Positions 51,642 to 61,398 of a stretch of DNA of 64,000 nt are shown piece by piece. Position 1 is the first letter of the stretch, and each line of letters starts with the position of its first letter. A program made the translations under genes and the position numbers. The notes below the pieces were generated by a model, which was not told where the DNA came from, did no database searches, and worked only from the letters and a program-made list of their open reading frames with translations. The stretch comes from Thioploca ingrica (GTDB lineage: Bacteria; Pseudomonadota; Gammaproteobacteria; Beggiatoales; Beggiatoaceae), in contig AP014633.1 of NCBI GenBank assembly GCA_000828835.1, positions 3,968,001 to 4,032,000 on the forward strand. Reading direction: 5' to 3'.

Positions 51642-51839
51642 CTTATTCCTATTTTTATCACTTATCGTTTTGGCAATACCATTATTACCATAAAGAAAGA
51701 TTGCGTTAGAAGCAGCAATATTTATTCCATTGAGTTCAAAGAAAATAAATACTTACCCGATCGCTTGCCAGCGCCAAGTCAATTAAAATTATCAACGGAT
51801 TCATTGTCATATTTACAACAGGCGGCTGTCATTCTATAA
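51642..51839 (+). pseudogene. Possible remnant of a plus-strand gene, no start codon
   Basis: Sixty-five codons without an ATG read IPIFITYRFGNTIITIKKDC, then IYSIEFKENKYLPDRLPAPS and end QQAAVIL-TAA (51837-51839). The composition is protein-like, while the upstream part is lost at TAG 51639. It may be the 3' end of a deleted gene. No family is recognised. Confidence 0.3.
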
Positions 51840-51866
51840 ACATTAGCAGTTTATTTAATTAAGCGC

Positions 51867-51899
51867 AAAAAAAATGGCATATTGCCTAAACAATATACC
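51867..51899 (-). terminator. Rho-independent terminator after the lectin/ASH gene
   Basis: On the minus strand ggtatattg/caatatgcc (one mismatch; plus 51876-51899) with a six-base loop is followed by eight T (plus 51867-51874), 58 bases after the gene's stop. The rest of the 485-base gap holds the gene remnant above and no clear promoter. Confidence 0.75.
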
Positions 51900-51956
51900 A
51901 GTTCTTATTAAAAAATAGAGAATTAATCCGTCTAAATTATGACACTATTAGGGTGT

Positions 51957-54143
51957 TCATGGATAAATCATGATACTAATCGGTGTCATGTTAAAGACAA
52001 CCTTACCTTTATCATCACCGGCTTCAATACGATAGCCCCAAAAAATATTCAAAAATCCAGGCATAGGTAAATTACCGGCATACAAATTAACGGTGTAATA
52101 TTCGGGTAAGCTATCAACCGTTTTCAGTGGTAATAACGCCGGTTGGGTTAACAGTGGCAGCGCTGTGGTTTCGTTATAGGGTAATTCAGTGACCATCCAT
52201 CCTTGAGGACAATTTGGGCAATCACTTAACAGATACCACATGAAACCTCTTAGATAACTCGATGAAATATAAATGCCGGTGGCAATGATACTGGCTTGTT
52301 TACCGATATCCTGGCTATCGACTTTGATGACACCCGCAGTCATAATGGAATCCGCTACCGTAACCGCATCGGATCGCTGGAAGTCAACCGGCATTCCATT
52401 GACATATTTAGAAATACCCGCTTTTATTTTAGCATCAGTCGGTATACCCGTACTGGTTATCGTGGTGGCAGCATCGACGGGAATACATTGCTCCTGATTC
52501 AAAAGACCATTTTGTTGTTCAAAGCAGATTTTTTGTTGTTCAATCAAGGGTGATTTGGCATAAACCATACCGCTGACAGAAAAGGTGAATGGATTGCCCC
52601 CATGTTCATCGGTACCTAATGACACCATCCCGGCGAAAAGACCTGGATTGGTTGCATTCAAGGTGATCTGAAAAGTGGTCGATTCTCCCGCTCGGAGAAA
52701 AGTGGGGGCAGGAAAGGAAGTCACGTCAAATCCTCCCGTCTCACTATTCATAGCAACTTCTTTGACTAAAGCCAAGGTACTCTCACCAACATTTTTTACC
52801 GTGAAAGTTTTAGTAATCGGTTTACCTACCCCGGTAATGCCAAAGTCAATGGGGGTATTCGTGTCATCGACAATCTCAGTTTCTCCGTCGAGAATTTGGA
52901 TTTTGGTGGAGATTGGGAAGATACTTCCTCCTGGAATTTCTAGTAATGCGGTGGTTTGAGCAGTCATGCCGAAATTAAAACTATTTTCATTGCAACCGTT
53001 GTAAGCCAACTGAAAAGTACCGGTAACCGTACCTGGGTTAGCCGGCGCCTTAAATTGAACAGTAATCTCTGCCGTACCGCCCGCCGGAATAACCTTAGGT
53101 AAATCGCCTACTAAGCTAAAATCAGCGGATAATGCCGGTGAGTTAAGACGTAGGGTCAGATCGCCCGTATTTTTTACCGTGAAAGTTTTAGAAACCGGCG
53201 TATTTGCAGGAGTAGAACCGATATCAACCGTTGCTCCACGGGTGATTTGAGTAGTGCCATCCCAAATTTCCAGTTGCGGTGAATTAATCGGAGCAAAAGT
53301 ATCTCGATAGCTCCAGTTGATAATATCTTGATTATTAAAACCTTCTGGACTGGTCGTAGCGGTAAAACCGATGAAAGCCTCGTTTATTCTTTCTATCCAT
53401 TGTTCACCGACATTTTTTCCGCCTAGAATGGCGGGTAGGTCTACCGCTTGGCTAAGCGTGGGTGCGGAAGGACGTTGACAAGTTTGGCTAGTGCGGACTT
53501 CTAAAGTTGTGCCGTTGTAATCTACCCAAGTGTACCAAAGGTTGCCATCATTAAAATTCGGGGTTATTGCGGTTACTGCAAAATTAGGGATATCAGTGTG
53601 TGTAGTCGTGCGTTCCCCGATGATAGCCATGTGGTTAGAATTAGGATCAGCATTCCACACATCACCCCAGGTATCAAATTCGACGCCTAGACTATAAGGA
53701 AGATAATTATAACCCAGACCACTCGGTTCGTATTGTTGCCAATCATTATTCCAATGGTCTTTCAAATCCAACCAATCTGATTTATAGGATTGTATAACAA
53801 AGACCAAACCTTGTCCTCCCGTACTGCCATCATAGGTTTTTTCTTCATTACCCAGGTTGCCATTGGTACCACCTGATTCAGTCAACCTGAAGGTAAAAAA
53901 AGTACTAAACTGGGAGGCATTAATGGGCAGTTGAGTAAACACACTACCCACTTGTTTTTCTTGAATAGCGGGGGTAAGACGCAGTACCATTCCATCAGCA
54001 GTCGCCGCTGTAGTCGTTGAACCATTCAACTGCAAAGATGAAATATTAGAGAAATCATCAAAATTGAGGGCAGCGTGAGCCAAACTCAATGGACTTACGG
54101 ATAAGTAAGTTAAAGCCAGTAGAGAGATGCTTCGCATTAACAT
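51957..54143 (-). CDS. Secreted L-type-lectin and ASH-domain protein
   Basis: This 728-residue protein has a signal peptide (SLLALTYLSVSPLSLAHA). Residues ~25-290 look like an L-type lectin: ALNFDDFSNISSLQLNG, GGQGLVFVIQ, PYSLGVEFDTWGDVWNADPNSNHMAI and WYTWVDYNGTTLEVR. The Asp/Asn metal and sugar loop is plausible in FDTW...NSNH. Two ASH/choice-of-anchor-D domains follow (residues ~295-390 and ~405-520). The last ~190 residues repeat the C-terminal domain of the 46690-51471 protein, including CFEQQN, SKYVNGMPVDF, DSQDIGKQASI, CPNCPQGWMV and YYTVNLYAGNLP. It may bind carbohydrates at the cell surface. Confidence 0.82.
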   Translation of the reverse strand: MLMRSISLLALTYLSVSPLSLAHAALNFDDFSNISSLQLNGSTTTAATADGMVLRLTPAIQEKQVGSVFTQLPINASQFSTFFTFRLTESGGTNGNLGNEEKTYDGSTGGQGLVFVIQSYKSDWLDLKDHWNNDWQQYEPSGLGYNYLPYSLGVEFDTWGDVWNADPNSNHMAIIGERTTTHTDIPNFAVTAITPNFNDGNLWYTWVDYNGTTLEVRTSQTCQRPSAPTLSQAVDLPAILGGKNVGEQWIERINEAFIGFTATTSPEGFNNQDIINWSYRDTFAPINSPQLEIWDGTTQITRGATVDIGSTPANTPVSKTFTVKNTGDLTLRLNSPALSADFSLVGDLPKVIPAGGTAEITVQFKAPANPGTVTGTFQLAYNGCNENSFNFGMTAQTTALLEIPGGSIFPISTKIQILDGETEIVDDTNTPIDFGITGVGKPITKTFTVKNVGESTLALVKEVAMNSETGGFDVTSFPAPTFLRAGESTTFQITLNATNPGLFAGMVSLGTDEHGGNPFTFSVSGMVYAKSPLIEQQKICFEQQNGLLNQEQCIPVDAATTITSTGIPTDAKIKAGISKYVNGMPVDFQRSDAVTVADSIMTAGVIKVDSQDIGKQASIIATGIYISSSYLRGFMWYLLSDCPNCPQGWMVTELPYNETTALPLLTQPALLPLKTVDSLPEYYTVNLYAGNLPMPGFLNIFWGYRIEAGDDKGKVVFNMTPISIMIYP

Positions 54144-54267
54144 AAGTTGTTTCTCCTAACTTAACTTGTTAATATCAATTAACCACATAAAGACAATTTA
54201 AATTATATATCAAAATGGCTTTGAGTGTGGTTAAATAAAGTAGATTAGCCGTGCGTAACCTGAGTAA

Positions 54268-55464
54268 TTAAAAGAGTTTCTTTAATGACAAAAGAGTTCC
54301 TTCTGGTAAGAAGCAGTTATCATGGTGAGTTTCTTCAGCGGTTTGGCAAGTGATAATCTCTAAAGTTGCTTGGTTAATCGGTGGTAGCGGAGTTATATTC
54401 GGTTTGAATTCCGCTATCATGGTGTAGGGTAAAGAAGACAAACTACTTACGGTGGTATTAAAATAGCCAGTTAGCCCCAGTAACGCTTGCCAACGTTGCT
54501 CAGCGGTATCTAAAAAGGCTAAAGCAAAAGTATCCGTGGTATTTCTTACTATCACGAATTGATTGGGTAATTGCGGCGAGATCCAAATCCCATCATAGGC
54601 ACCGACGGTCGGAAGAGGAACCTGTTTTTCTATAAAATCTAAATGTTCAAATACTCGAGTTGTAATACCATAAGCATTTGTTCCACCACACCGTGGACCG
54701 TTTTTTTTACCACCATAACTGATAATCCCCACTTGTTGCCATTGACCCTCTTCAAACAGGATTAAGGGGCCACCACTATCCCCAACACAAGAATCTTTTT
54801 TTCCATCAGCAAAACCAACACAGAGCATAGTTGCACTAATTTCACGTTCGCCTAAATAAGCACTTTGACAAGTCGTATTAGAGATAACCGGAAGTTCAAC
54901 AGTTTGAAGCACGTCTGCTACTGAATTATCATCAGCGGCGTCGGTTAAACCCCAACCTAAAGCAATAACCGATTGCTCCGGGATAAGCCGATGAGGTACG
55001 TTGAGCGGGATCCTAACTGGAACTTGCTTTGACGGCTCAGCTAATTGGAGTAAAGCGATATCAAAAGGCCAACTTAGATGTAATCGGTTCCAGTAGGGAT
55101 GTTGGATAATTCGAGTGATTTGTCGTTGTTCCCCCTCTTGTTCAAAATGACTTTGTTGGTGTAAGCCAATGACGACAAATATTTCTTCAGCTTTTAAAGG
55201 GGGATCAGTTAATTGCAAACCGTCTACGCAATGTGCAGCAGTTAACACCCAATAAGGATGAATGAGAGAACCGCCACAAAAACTGCTCTTATCAGAGGCT
55301 AGATGTATCGATACCATCCAAGGCCATTTACCCGCCGGTGCATCTTGACCACCAATAATTCTAGGCATACGGTGAATGGGTGAAGACATTTTTTCATCAC
55401 TCGCCCATAAGGAGGTTGTCAAGAAGAGTAACAAAGTTATGAATATTTTTATAGCATTAAACAT
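54268..55464 (-). CDS. Secreted trypsin-like serine protease (S1A)
   Basis: This 398-residue protein has a signal peptide ([14 protein letters not shown]). The mature chain begins near [19 protein letters not shown], with catalytic His in LTAAHCVDG, Asp in [12 protein letters not shown] and Ser in [10 protein letters not shown]. Six or more Cys suit extracellular disulfides. Cleavage specificity is probably trypsin-like from the [10 protein letters not shown] region (Asp six before Ser). The last ~115 residues ([20 protein letters not shown]...) form an extra beta domain like short secreted 'GxWxxP' modules. It lies 124 bases upstream of the lectin gene and may process the neighbouring surface proteins, but that is inference. 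Confidence 0.92.
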   Translation of the reverse strand: MFNAIKIFITLLLFLTTSLWASDEKMSSPIHRMPRIIGGQDAPAGKWPWMVSIHLASDKSSFCGGSLIHPYWVLTAAHCVDGLQLTDPPLKAEEIFVVIGLHQQSHFEQEGEQRQITRIIQHPYWNRLHLSWPFDIALLQLAEPSKQVPVRIPLNVPHRLIPEQSVIALGWGLTDAADDNSVADVLQTVELPVISNTTCQSAYLGEREISATMLCVGFADGKKDSCVGDSGGPLILFEEGQWQQVGIISYGGKKNGPRCGGTNAYGITTRVFEHLDFIEKQVPLPTVGAYDGIWISPQLPNQFVIVRNTTDTFALAFLDTAEQRWQALLGLTGYFNTTVSSLSSLPYTMIAEFKPNITPLPPINQATLEIITCQTAEETHHDNCFLPEGTLLSLKKLF

Positions 55465-55888
55465 ATTGTTATTAACTTATTGTTGTTAATAAAGTTTAAA
55501 TCACATAGGCACTCAATCTGACTGAGGACGTGAATACTTTAGCAAAAAGAAATCGGTACTTCCATTTAAGTCTGACCAGGTTTATATGTATGGGTATTCC
55601 ACCAAAGTACGCCATCTAAATTGATTAAATATTCACTTCTTACACCTGACTAAAAACTGAATTGCGCTAACTTCCCACTTTATCAATCAGGGCCAAAAGA
55701 TTTGAACTGATGTGCTTCACTCATTCCCGATTGAAATCCCCCCTCACCCCCCTTTGGAAAAGGGGGGAACCCATTCATTTTCGTTATTTCGCCAAATAGC
55801 CCGATGAAATTGGGATGGAATCCAGATGTTAGATCTGAGAGTGGTAATAAAAGAAAAAAAGTGAAGTGATAAATAAACGGTGAAGAAC
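55465..55888. other. Intergenic region with one G/C-rich hairpin
   Basis: No gene. A perfect nine-base stem ccccccttt/aaagggggg with loop gga lies at 55747-55767, next to ccctcacccc, related to the fold-back repeat at 38154. No promoter was identified. Confidence 0.5.
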
Positions 55889-56083
55889 TTAGGGTAAAGC
55901 GTGCATAAAGCTACTTAAATCAATTCCCGACATACTGGCTCCAACCACTAAAATGGCAATTACCGCAGCTAGGATAATAGCCGCCGGGATAATCGCAAAT
56001 ACCCATTTGATCATAAACATGACCATAGAGAAAAACGGCATTTTAATGTCGGTGATAATAACATTTTGACTATCGTTTTCCAT
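55889..56083 (-). CDS. Small membrane protein, paralogue of the neighbouring gene's C-terminus
   Basis: This 64-residue protein contains one long membrane segment (FFSMVMFMIKWVFAIIPAAIILAAVIAILVVGA) behind a short polar start (DSQNVIITDIKMP). The segment aligns with the last 60 residues of the 56122-56685 protein (INIKMSWWSLTKFSIKWILASIPAMIILAALIYLV). Because the cytosolic part is absent, it is a stand-alone anchor, perhaps a truncated duplicate kept as a partner. The start follows aaaggtatc with an adequate ribosome site. Confidence 0.6.
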   Translation of the reverse strand: MENDSQNVIITDIKMPFFSMVMFMIKWVFAIIPAAIILAAVIAILVVGASMSGIDLSSFMHALP

Positions 56084-56121
56084 TGTTTGATACCTTTTGT
56101 ATTTGTTAAAAAATTATTTTG

Positions 56122-56685
56122 TTACCACAATCCAACTACTTTTATTACTTCGGTGACCAGATAAATTAGCGCAGCTAAAATAATCATGGCTGGAATAGAA
56201 GCCAATATCCACTTAATTGAAAATTTGGTCAATGACCACCACGACATTTTAATGTTAATTACACGAAGCGTTTCTTGGGAAAGCACAAAGCTCTTTGGCT
56301 TTAATTGGGAGAGGTTTTGAGGTTCTTTTGTCGGCGAAATTTTGTCGTTGTCAAGCTTAGTGATTGAGGAAAGTTCGGCTTCTTCTTCAGCCTGAAAAGA
56401 GGATATTTCATCGGTGCTCGGATGTATGCTTTCTTCAAGGGTGAAATCCCTTGTTAAGGGAGGATGTATTTCGCATAACACCCCGATTTTTTCTAAACCA
56501 TTTTTATATTTAACAGCCACCGCTGGTGTTAGATTTTTCCTAATAACAATCGGTTTTTTTAATAGTTTGGGTATTTTTTTTAGGTCTATGTCAAAAATAA
56601 TAGCCAGTTTTTCATGGGCTATTTCGACATCATACCCTTCCGCGATTTTACCGAGAAGAACGACTTTATAAATTTTATCGGTCAT
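56122..56685 (-). CDS. Single-pass membrane protein with an N-terminal alpha/beta domain
   Basis: This 187-residue protein has an N-terminal ~80-residue domain (YKVVLLGKIAEGYDVEIAHEKLAIIFDIDLKKIPKLL, PAVAVKYKNGLEKIGVLCEI). From memory this resembles the small fold found in front of RDD or DUF805 membrane domains. An acidic Ser/Glu-rich linker follows and then a C-terminal membrane helix (~155-180), which is shared with the 55889 protein. No enzyme motif is seen; a scaffold or regulatory role is possible. It lies downstream of fba on the same strand. Confidence 0.65.
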   Translation of the reverse strand: MTDKIYKVVLLGKIAEGYDVEIAHEKLAIIFDIDLKKIPKLLKKPIVIRKNLTPAVAVKYKNGLEKIGVLCEIHPPLTRDFTLEESIHPSTDEISSFQAEEEAELSSITKLDNDKISPTKEPQNLSQLKPKSFVLSQETLRVINIKMSWWSLTKFSIKWILASIPAMIILAALIYLVTEVIKVVGLW

Positions 56686-56716
56686 TAGATTCTCTTTCCT
56701 TAACTGTTTTATACTC

Positions 56717-56759
56717 CTTCGTGTGGTTGAAGTGTTTTTAGCACCACAACCGCACGAAG
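56717..56759 (-). promoter_or_regulatory. 13-base hairpin between fba and the 56122 gene
   Basis: cttcgtgtggttg (56717-56729) pairs with caaccgcacgaag (56747-56759), one mismatch, with a 17-base loop. It lies downstream of fba on the minus strand without a T tract, so it may be an attenuator or processing site. Confidence 0.5.
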
Positions 56760-56796
56760 GACATCACGGATGGTTATGTTAGGTCTTTACATTCTA

Positions 56797-57858
56797 TTAA
56801 TTGACCCGGGGTGCCAATTCCCCTTTTGTATAACGTTTGAACATGACTTCTAAAGGTAGCGCTTTGATCTTCGATGCCATTCCCGCGCAACCAAAGGCTT
56901 CGTAACGTGCCTTACAAATAGACGTCATGCCTTTAGTCGCTTCCTTGAGAAATTTGCGCGGATCGAAAACAGCCGGATTTTCATGCAAGAATTTACGGAT
57001 AGAGCCGGTTGAAGCCATCCGTAAATCGGTGTCAATGTTGATTTTACGAACACCGTGTTTAATGCCTTCAACAATTTCTTCGACTGGGACACCATAGGTT
57101 TGTCCCATATCACCACCGTAGCTATTGATAATTTTCAACCAGTCTTGTGGCACTGAGGAAGAACCATGCATGACTAAATGCGTATCCGGAATACGAGCAT
57201 GAATTTCTTTGACTCGATTGATCGCTAGAATATCGCCCGTCGGTGGACGAGTAAATTTATACGCACCATGACTAGTACCAATCGCAATCGCTAACGCATC
57301 TACACTGGTTTTTTTCACAAAATCAGCGGCTTGTTCTGGATCAGTCAGTAATTGATCATGAGAGAGTTTACCTTCGGCACCCGAGCCATCTTCTTCACCC
57401 GCCATCCCGCTTTCTAATGAGCCTAAACAGCCCAGTTCACCTTCGACTGAAACACCTCCGGCATGTGCCATAGCGACGACTTGCTTAGTGACTTCGACGT
57501 TATATTCATAAGTAGAGGGGGTTTTCATATCTGGCATCAATGAGCCATCCATCATCACCGAACTAAAACCACTTTGGATAGAACGTAGACAAACTGAGGG
57601 TTCCGAACCGTGATCTTGGTGCATAACAATAGGCAGATGTGGATACATTTCTAAAGCAGCCAGAATTAAATGCCGTAGAAAGGCTTCACCCGCATACGAA
57701 CGTGCCCCAGCTGAACCTTGCATAATAACAGGACTATCCGTTGCATCAGCCGCTTGCATGATCGCTTGAATTTGTTCCATGTTATTGACATTAAATGCCG
57801 GTAGCCCATAACCGTGCTCTGCCGCATGATCGAGCAGTTGACGCATAGAAATAAGCAT
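56797..57858 (-). CDS. fba: Class II fructose-bisphosphate aldolase, Calvin type
   Basis: This 353-residue enzyme (from ATG 57858, behind aggaggt; the frame runs on to 57882) condenses DHAP with GAP to fructose-1,6-bisphosphate, and with erythrose-4-phosphate to sedoheptulose bisphosphate in the Calvin cycle. Zinc-binding residues are seen in VMHQDHGS and the late HGSSSVP, with the glycine loop [10 protein letters not shown]. The start [28 protein letters not shown] is the Calvin-cycle subtype found in chemoautotrophs. It lies 89 bases after pyk, in the order pgk, pyk, fba. Confidence 0.95.
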   Translation of the reverse strand: MLISMRQLLDHAAEHGYGLPAFNVNNMEQIQAIMQAADATDSPVIMQGSAGARSYAGEAFLRHLILAALEMYPHLPIVMHQDHGSEPSVCLRSIQSGFSSVMMDGSLMPDMKTPSTYEYNVEVTKQVVAMAHAGGVSVEGELGCLGSLESGMAGEEDGSGAEGKLSHDQLLTDPEQAADFVKKTSVDALAIAIGTSHGAYKFTRPPTGDILAINRVKEIHARIPDTHLVMHGSSSVPQDWLKIINSYGGDMGQTYGVPVEEIVEGIKHGVRKINIDTDLRMASTGSIRKFLHENPAVFDPRKFLKEATKGMTSICKARYEAFGCAGMASKIKALPLEVMFKRYTKGELAPRVN

Positions 57859-57947
57859 GTAAAACCTCCTGGTTAATAACAAAGTTGTCTATCAAATGGA
57901 TTGATCCCTTTCAGGATAATAAATAATCAAATGCGGTGAAACGGGTG

Positions 57948-59396
57948 TTAATTAAAAGTTTGACTCCCCACCGTGACAATTTTCATGACATTGGTTCCAC
58001 CGGAAATTCCTTTAAAATCGCCTTTGGTGATAATCACTAAATCACCTTCACTGATAGCACCCCGTCGCTGTAATTCTGCCATCACCAGTTGGTTCGCTTG
58101 TGGACTATCCATTGGAGAAAGTTCCTCAAATTCAATTGGATAGACTCCTCGATACAGCATAATTTTGCTGCGGGTACTGGCATGACGCGATAAAGCAAAA
58201 ATCGGTATAGCTGAATTAATCCGTGATAACCACAAAGGCGTTGATCCCGATTCAGTTAAGCTCGCAATGGCAGTAATATTCAAGTGGTTAGCAATATACA
58301 TCGTTGCCATGGCAATGGCTTCATCAATGCGACCAAATTGATTGGCGATTCGATGGTCTGAAAGTCGGGTCACCGGTTGTTTTTCGGCTTCACAGCAAAC
58401 TCTATCCATCGCAATAACGGCTCGATCCGGATATTTACCGGCGGCGGTTTCTGCGGATAACATCACGGCATCAGTACCATCAAATACCGCATTAGCTACA
58501 TCAGAAACTTCAGCACGAGTTGGAATCGGATTATTGATCATGGATTCCATCATTTGAGTCGCTGTAATCACCACTTTATTTAAATCGCGCGCTTTTTTTA
58601 TCAATAATTTTTGCGTTGGTGGCAGATGGGCGTCACCGATTTCTACACCTAAATCACCACGAGCGACCATAATGGCATCGGCAGCCTGAATAATTTCTTC
58701 ATGATTTCGGACGGCTTCCGCACGTTCAATCTTAGCGATAATTCCCCCACTGCCACCCGCCGATTGAAGTAGGCGTCTGGCTTCATGAACATCTTCTGCA
58801 CTCCGCAAAAAAGAAACGGCGACATAGTCTACCGGCATCGCCGCTGCAATAGCAATATCTGCTCGATCTTTATAAGTTAAGGCGCCGGCGGAGAGACCAC
58901 CACCTTGGCGATTAATGCCTTTATTATTCGTCAACGTACCACCGATAATGACTTTACAGTGAACTTGCGTATCCAGCACGGCTTTGACACTGAGACTGAT
59001 ACGCCCATCGTCCAATAATAAAGTATCACCCCGGCGGACATCCTTAGGTAATTGTTTGTAAGTAATCCCAACCCGTTCTTGATTTCCAGCTTGGCTAGGA
59101 CAAGTCGCATCTAAGATGAATTTATCACCTTCATTCAGCGTGATTTGACCCTGACTAAAACCTTCAATCCGAATTTTAGGCCCTTGCAGATCCACCATCA
59201 CTCCAATAGTTCGCCCATAGGCGTTGGCACAATTACGCACTTGATCAAGCCGACGTTGATGAATTTCCGGGGTTTCATGAGAGAAATTCAAGCGGACTAC
59301 ATCAACGCCGGCTTGGATAATTTTATCTAATATTTTAGGATCATCAGTTGATGGTCCCAAAGTGGCAATAATTTTAGTTCGTCGCAACATATTCAC
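57948..59396 (-). CDS. pyk: Pyruvate kinase
   Basis: This 482-residue enzyme makes pyruvate and ATP from PEP. Seen are the N-terminal RRTKIIATLGPSTD, VRLNFSHE, catalytic Lys region GIIAKIERAEAV, metal-binding MVARGDLGVEI and MMESMINNPIPTRAEVSDVANAVFDGTDAVMLSAETA. The regulatory C-terminal domain is complete (TESGSTPLWLSRINS). It may start at 59396 or Met3. It sits between pgk and fba, a combination common in autotrophic gammaproteobacteria. Confidence 0.97.
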   Translation of the reverse strand: MNMLRRTKIIATLGPSTDDPKILDKIIQAGVDVVRLNFSHETPEIHQRRLDQVRNCANAYGRTIGVMVDLQGPKIRIEGFSQGQITLNEGDKFILDATCPSQAGNQERVGITYKQLPKDVRRGDTLLLDDGRISLSVKAVLDTQVHCKVIIGGTLTNNKGINRQGGGLSAGALTYKDRADIAIAAAMPVDYVAVSFLRSAEDVHEARRLLQSAGGSGGIIAKIERAEAVRNHEEIIQAADAIMVARGDLGVEIGDAHLPPTQKLLIKKARDLNKVVITATQMMESMINNPIPTRAEVSDVANAVFDGTDAVMLSAETAAGKYPDRAVIAMDRVCCEAEKQPVTRLSDHRIANQFGRIDEAIAMATMYIANHLNITAIASLTESGSTPLWLSRINSAIPIFALSRHASTRSKIMLYRGVYPIEFEELSPMDSPQANQLVMAELQRRGAISEGDLVIITKGDFKGISGGTNVMKIVTVGSQTFN

Positions 59397-59473
59397 TCTT
59401 ACCTTAACCTCTTAATGGCTTGACTTACCTGCGGTTAGGGTAAGAGAATAATTTAAAAATTGATATAAAATAA

Positions 59474-60658
59474 TTATTGGCCTCGCTCCTCAAGCATAAC
59501 CACGGCTGGAAGTTTTTTACCTTCGAGGAATTCTAAAAAGGCACCACCACCCGTAGAAATATAAGAAATTTTATCAGCAACCCCATATTTATCTACCGCC
59601 GCTAAGGTATCACCGCCACCGGCAATAGAGAAAGCACTGCTGTTGGCAATCGCTTCAGCTAAAGCTTTAGTGCCAGCGCCAAATTGATCAAACTCAAATA
59701 CGCCAACCGGGCCATTCCAAACAATAGTGCCCGCCTTCTTCAGTATCTCTGCAAATTTTACCGAGGTTTGGGGACCAACATCATAAATCATTTCGTTATC
59801 AGCAACGGTATTGACTGCTTTGAGGGTAGCGGGTGCATCGGCTTGTTCAAACGGATTAGCTGAACTGACGACTACATCGGTGGGAACTGGGATCTCACCA
59901 CCGCGTGACTGAGCTGCGGCAGTGAGTCTTTTCGCTTCGGCGACTAAATCGGCTTCATACAGAGATTTGCCCACATTATGACCCGCAGCAGCAATAAAAG
60001 TATTCGCAATACCACCACCGACAATCAACTGATCAACTATTTTGGAGAGTGATTCTAGCACCGTCAATTTCGTCGATACTTTGGAACCACCGACAATAGC
60101 GACCATTGGACGTTTTGGATTGTCTAAGGCTTTGGCTAAAGCGTCTAGTTCTGCGGCTAATAAAGGCCCAGCACAGGCAATGGGAGCATAGCGAGCGACA
60201 CCATGCGTAGAAGCTTGAGCGCGGTGTGCGGTACCAAAGGCATCCATGACATAAACGTCGCACAATGCTGCCATTTTCTTAGATAATCCTTCGTCGTCTT
60301 TCTTTTCACCTTTATTGAAGCGCACATTTTCACAGAGTACGACTTCACCGGCAGCGATATCTATCCCATTGATCCAATCTTTAACCACTTTCACCGGTCT
60401 ACCGAGCAATTTGCCAAGATGCTCAGCAACGGGTGCCATTGAAGCCGCTGGATCGAATTCACCTTCTTTGGGACGCCCCAAATGAGACATTAACATGACT
60501 TTAGCACCGGCTTCGAGTGCAAATTTAATGGTCGGTAACGAAGCTTGAATGCGAATATCGCTAGCCACTTTGCCATCTTTCAAGGGCACATTGAGATCTT
60601 CCCGAATTAAAACCCGTTTACCGGCCAAGTTTAAATCGGTCATTTTGATGATGGGCAT
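59474..60658 (-). CDS. pgk: Phosphoglycerate kinase
   Basis: This 394-residue enzyme phosphorylates 3-phosphoglycerate, the product of RuBisCO, or runs in reverse for glycolysis. Motifs are [16 protein letters not shown], the substrate loop [20 protein letters not shown], the nucleotide-binding [14 protein letters not shown] and the C-terminal [12 protein letters not shown] and [17 protein letters not shown]. The start follows aaaggagtgt. It lies 77 bases before pyk, probably in one transcript with pyk and fba. Confidence 0.97.
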   Translation of the reverse strand: MPIIKMTDLNLAGKRVLIREDLNVPLKDGKVASDIRIQASLPTIKFALEAGAKVMLMSHLGRPKEGEFDPAASMAPVAEHLGKLLGRPVKVVKDWINGIDIAAGEVVLCENVRFNKGEKKDDEGLSKKMAALCDVYVMDAFGTAHRAQASTHGVARYAPIACAGPLLAAELDALAKALDNPKRPMVAIVGGSKVSTKLTVLESLSKIVDQLIVGGGIANTFIAAAGHNVGKSLYEADLVAEAKRLTAAAQSRGGEIPVPTDVVVSSANPFEQADAPATLKAVNTVADNEMIYDVGPQTSVKFAEILKKAGTIVWNGPVGVFEFDQFGAGTKALAEAIANSSAFSIAGGGDTLAAVDKYGVADKISYISTGGGAFLEFLEGKKLPAVVMLEERGQ

Positions 60659-60695
60659 ATTAACACTCCTTTGTCTCTGGGATTATGGTTGTCAA

Positions 60696-60851
60696 TTATT
60701 TGATTTTACCTTCTTTATATTCCACATGCTTACGAGCAACGGGATCATATTTTTTCAAGGTTAATTTGTCTGGGGTGGTACGCTTATTTTTAGTTGTAGT
60801 ATAAAAGTGACCGGTACCCGCTGATGAAACCAGCTTAATTTTATCACGCAT
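60696..60851 (-). CDS. rpmG: Ribosomal protein L33
   Basis: The 51 residues begin [20 protein letters not shown], then [31 protein letters not shown]. This is a Cys-free L33, so it does not bind zinc. L33 sits in the 50S subunit near the E site. It starts at ATG 60851, 6-7 bases after aaggag, and ends 37 bases before pgk. L28 (rpmB), usually its partner upstream, is not here. It may be carried with pgk on one message. Confidence 0.95.
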   Translation of the reverse strand: MRDKIKLVSSAGTGHFYTTTKNKRTTPDKLTLKKYDPVARKHVEYKEGKIK

Positions 60852-61064
60852 GATAAAACTCCTTGTAATAAGATTGTTAAATGAATTAATAAGTTATAGT
60901 ACGATCTGACTGTATTTTTGCTTAGGTGAAAAATTTCCAAGCCCAACTTTGATATTTTTCGGTGTTGGGGTCATTGGTTTATTCTTCAGTTGAGTAAGAG
61001 GATAACAAATCAGTATACACTTTTAAAGAATTAGGTGACTGATTTTTTCTCTGGGATGGCTATT
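60852..61064. other. Intergenic, nothing recognised upstream of rpmG
   Basis: This is AT-rich DNA that should hold the promoter of rpmG and pgk. I could not single out reliable -35 and -10 boxes. Confidence 0.35.
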
Positions 61065-61096
61065 AATAAAAAGGGACGCTATTTAAAAGGCGTCCC
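61065..61096 (-). terminator. Rho-independent terminator, minus strand
   Basis: gggacgc/gcgtccc arms (61073-61079, 61090-61096) with a ten-base loop are followed on the minus strand by a T-rich tract (plus aataaaaa at 61065-61072). It would close transcripts coming from the small membrane gene or metH side. Confidence 0.7.
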
Positions 61097-61282
61097 AAAC
61101 CACCAAAGGAAGGAGGAGAGGAATGGAAAAGTGAATTGCATTCACTCGAAAACTTTGCTCAACTGGATTATTGTGGTATTGGAATAACCACGATGTGATA
61201 TTTTTTTATGCTAGTGAAATGAAAGATTGTTGTCAAGTGTTTCTTTGTTGCTTTTATAAGGCGTAACTCAGCGAGTAGCCCG

Positions 61283-61398
61283 CGTAGGATGCGGTGAGCT
61301 TGCGAACCGCATCAATCGAGAGATAACTTACTGTCATATTTCAACATGGCGAGTATCCATCGCGAAATGATGCGGTTCCTTCGTCACCGCATCCTACG
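61283..61398. repeat. Inverted pair of a 30-bp dispersed repeat
   Basis: Left arm 61283-61313 (cgtaggatgcggtgagcttg and on to aaccgcatc) and right arm 61369-61398 are inverted copies with few changes, 55 bases apart. Pieces of the same unit occur near 7733 (cgtaggatg), 27782 (ggtaggatgcac) and 29461-29500 (caccgcatc...gatgcggttcctta). Confidence 0.7.

Noticed and set aside
61097-61260. Possible small RNA with a stem (tgtggt...accacg) followed by T7
   Set aside because: The stem is only 5-6 bases and no promoter could be identified; too weak to call.
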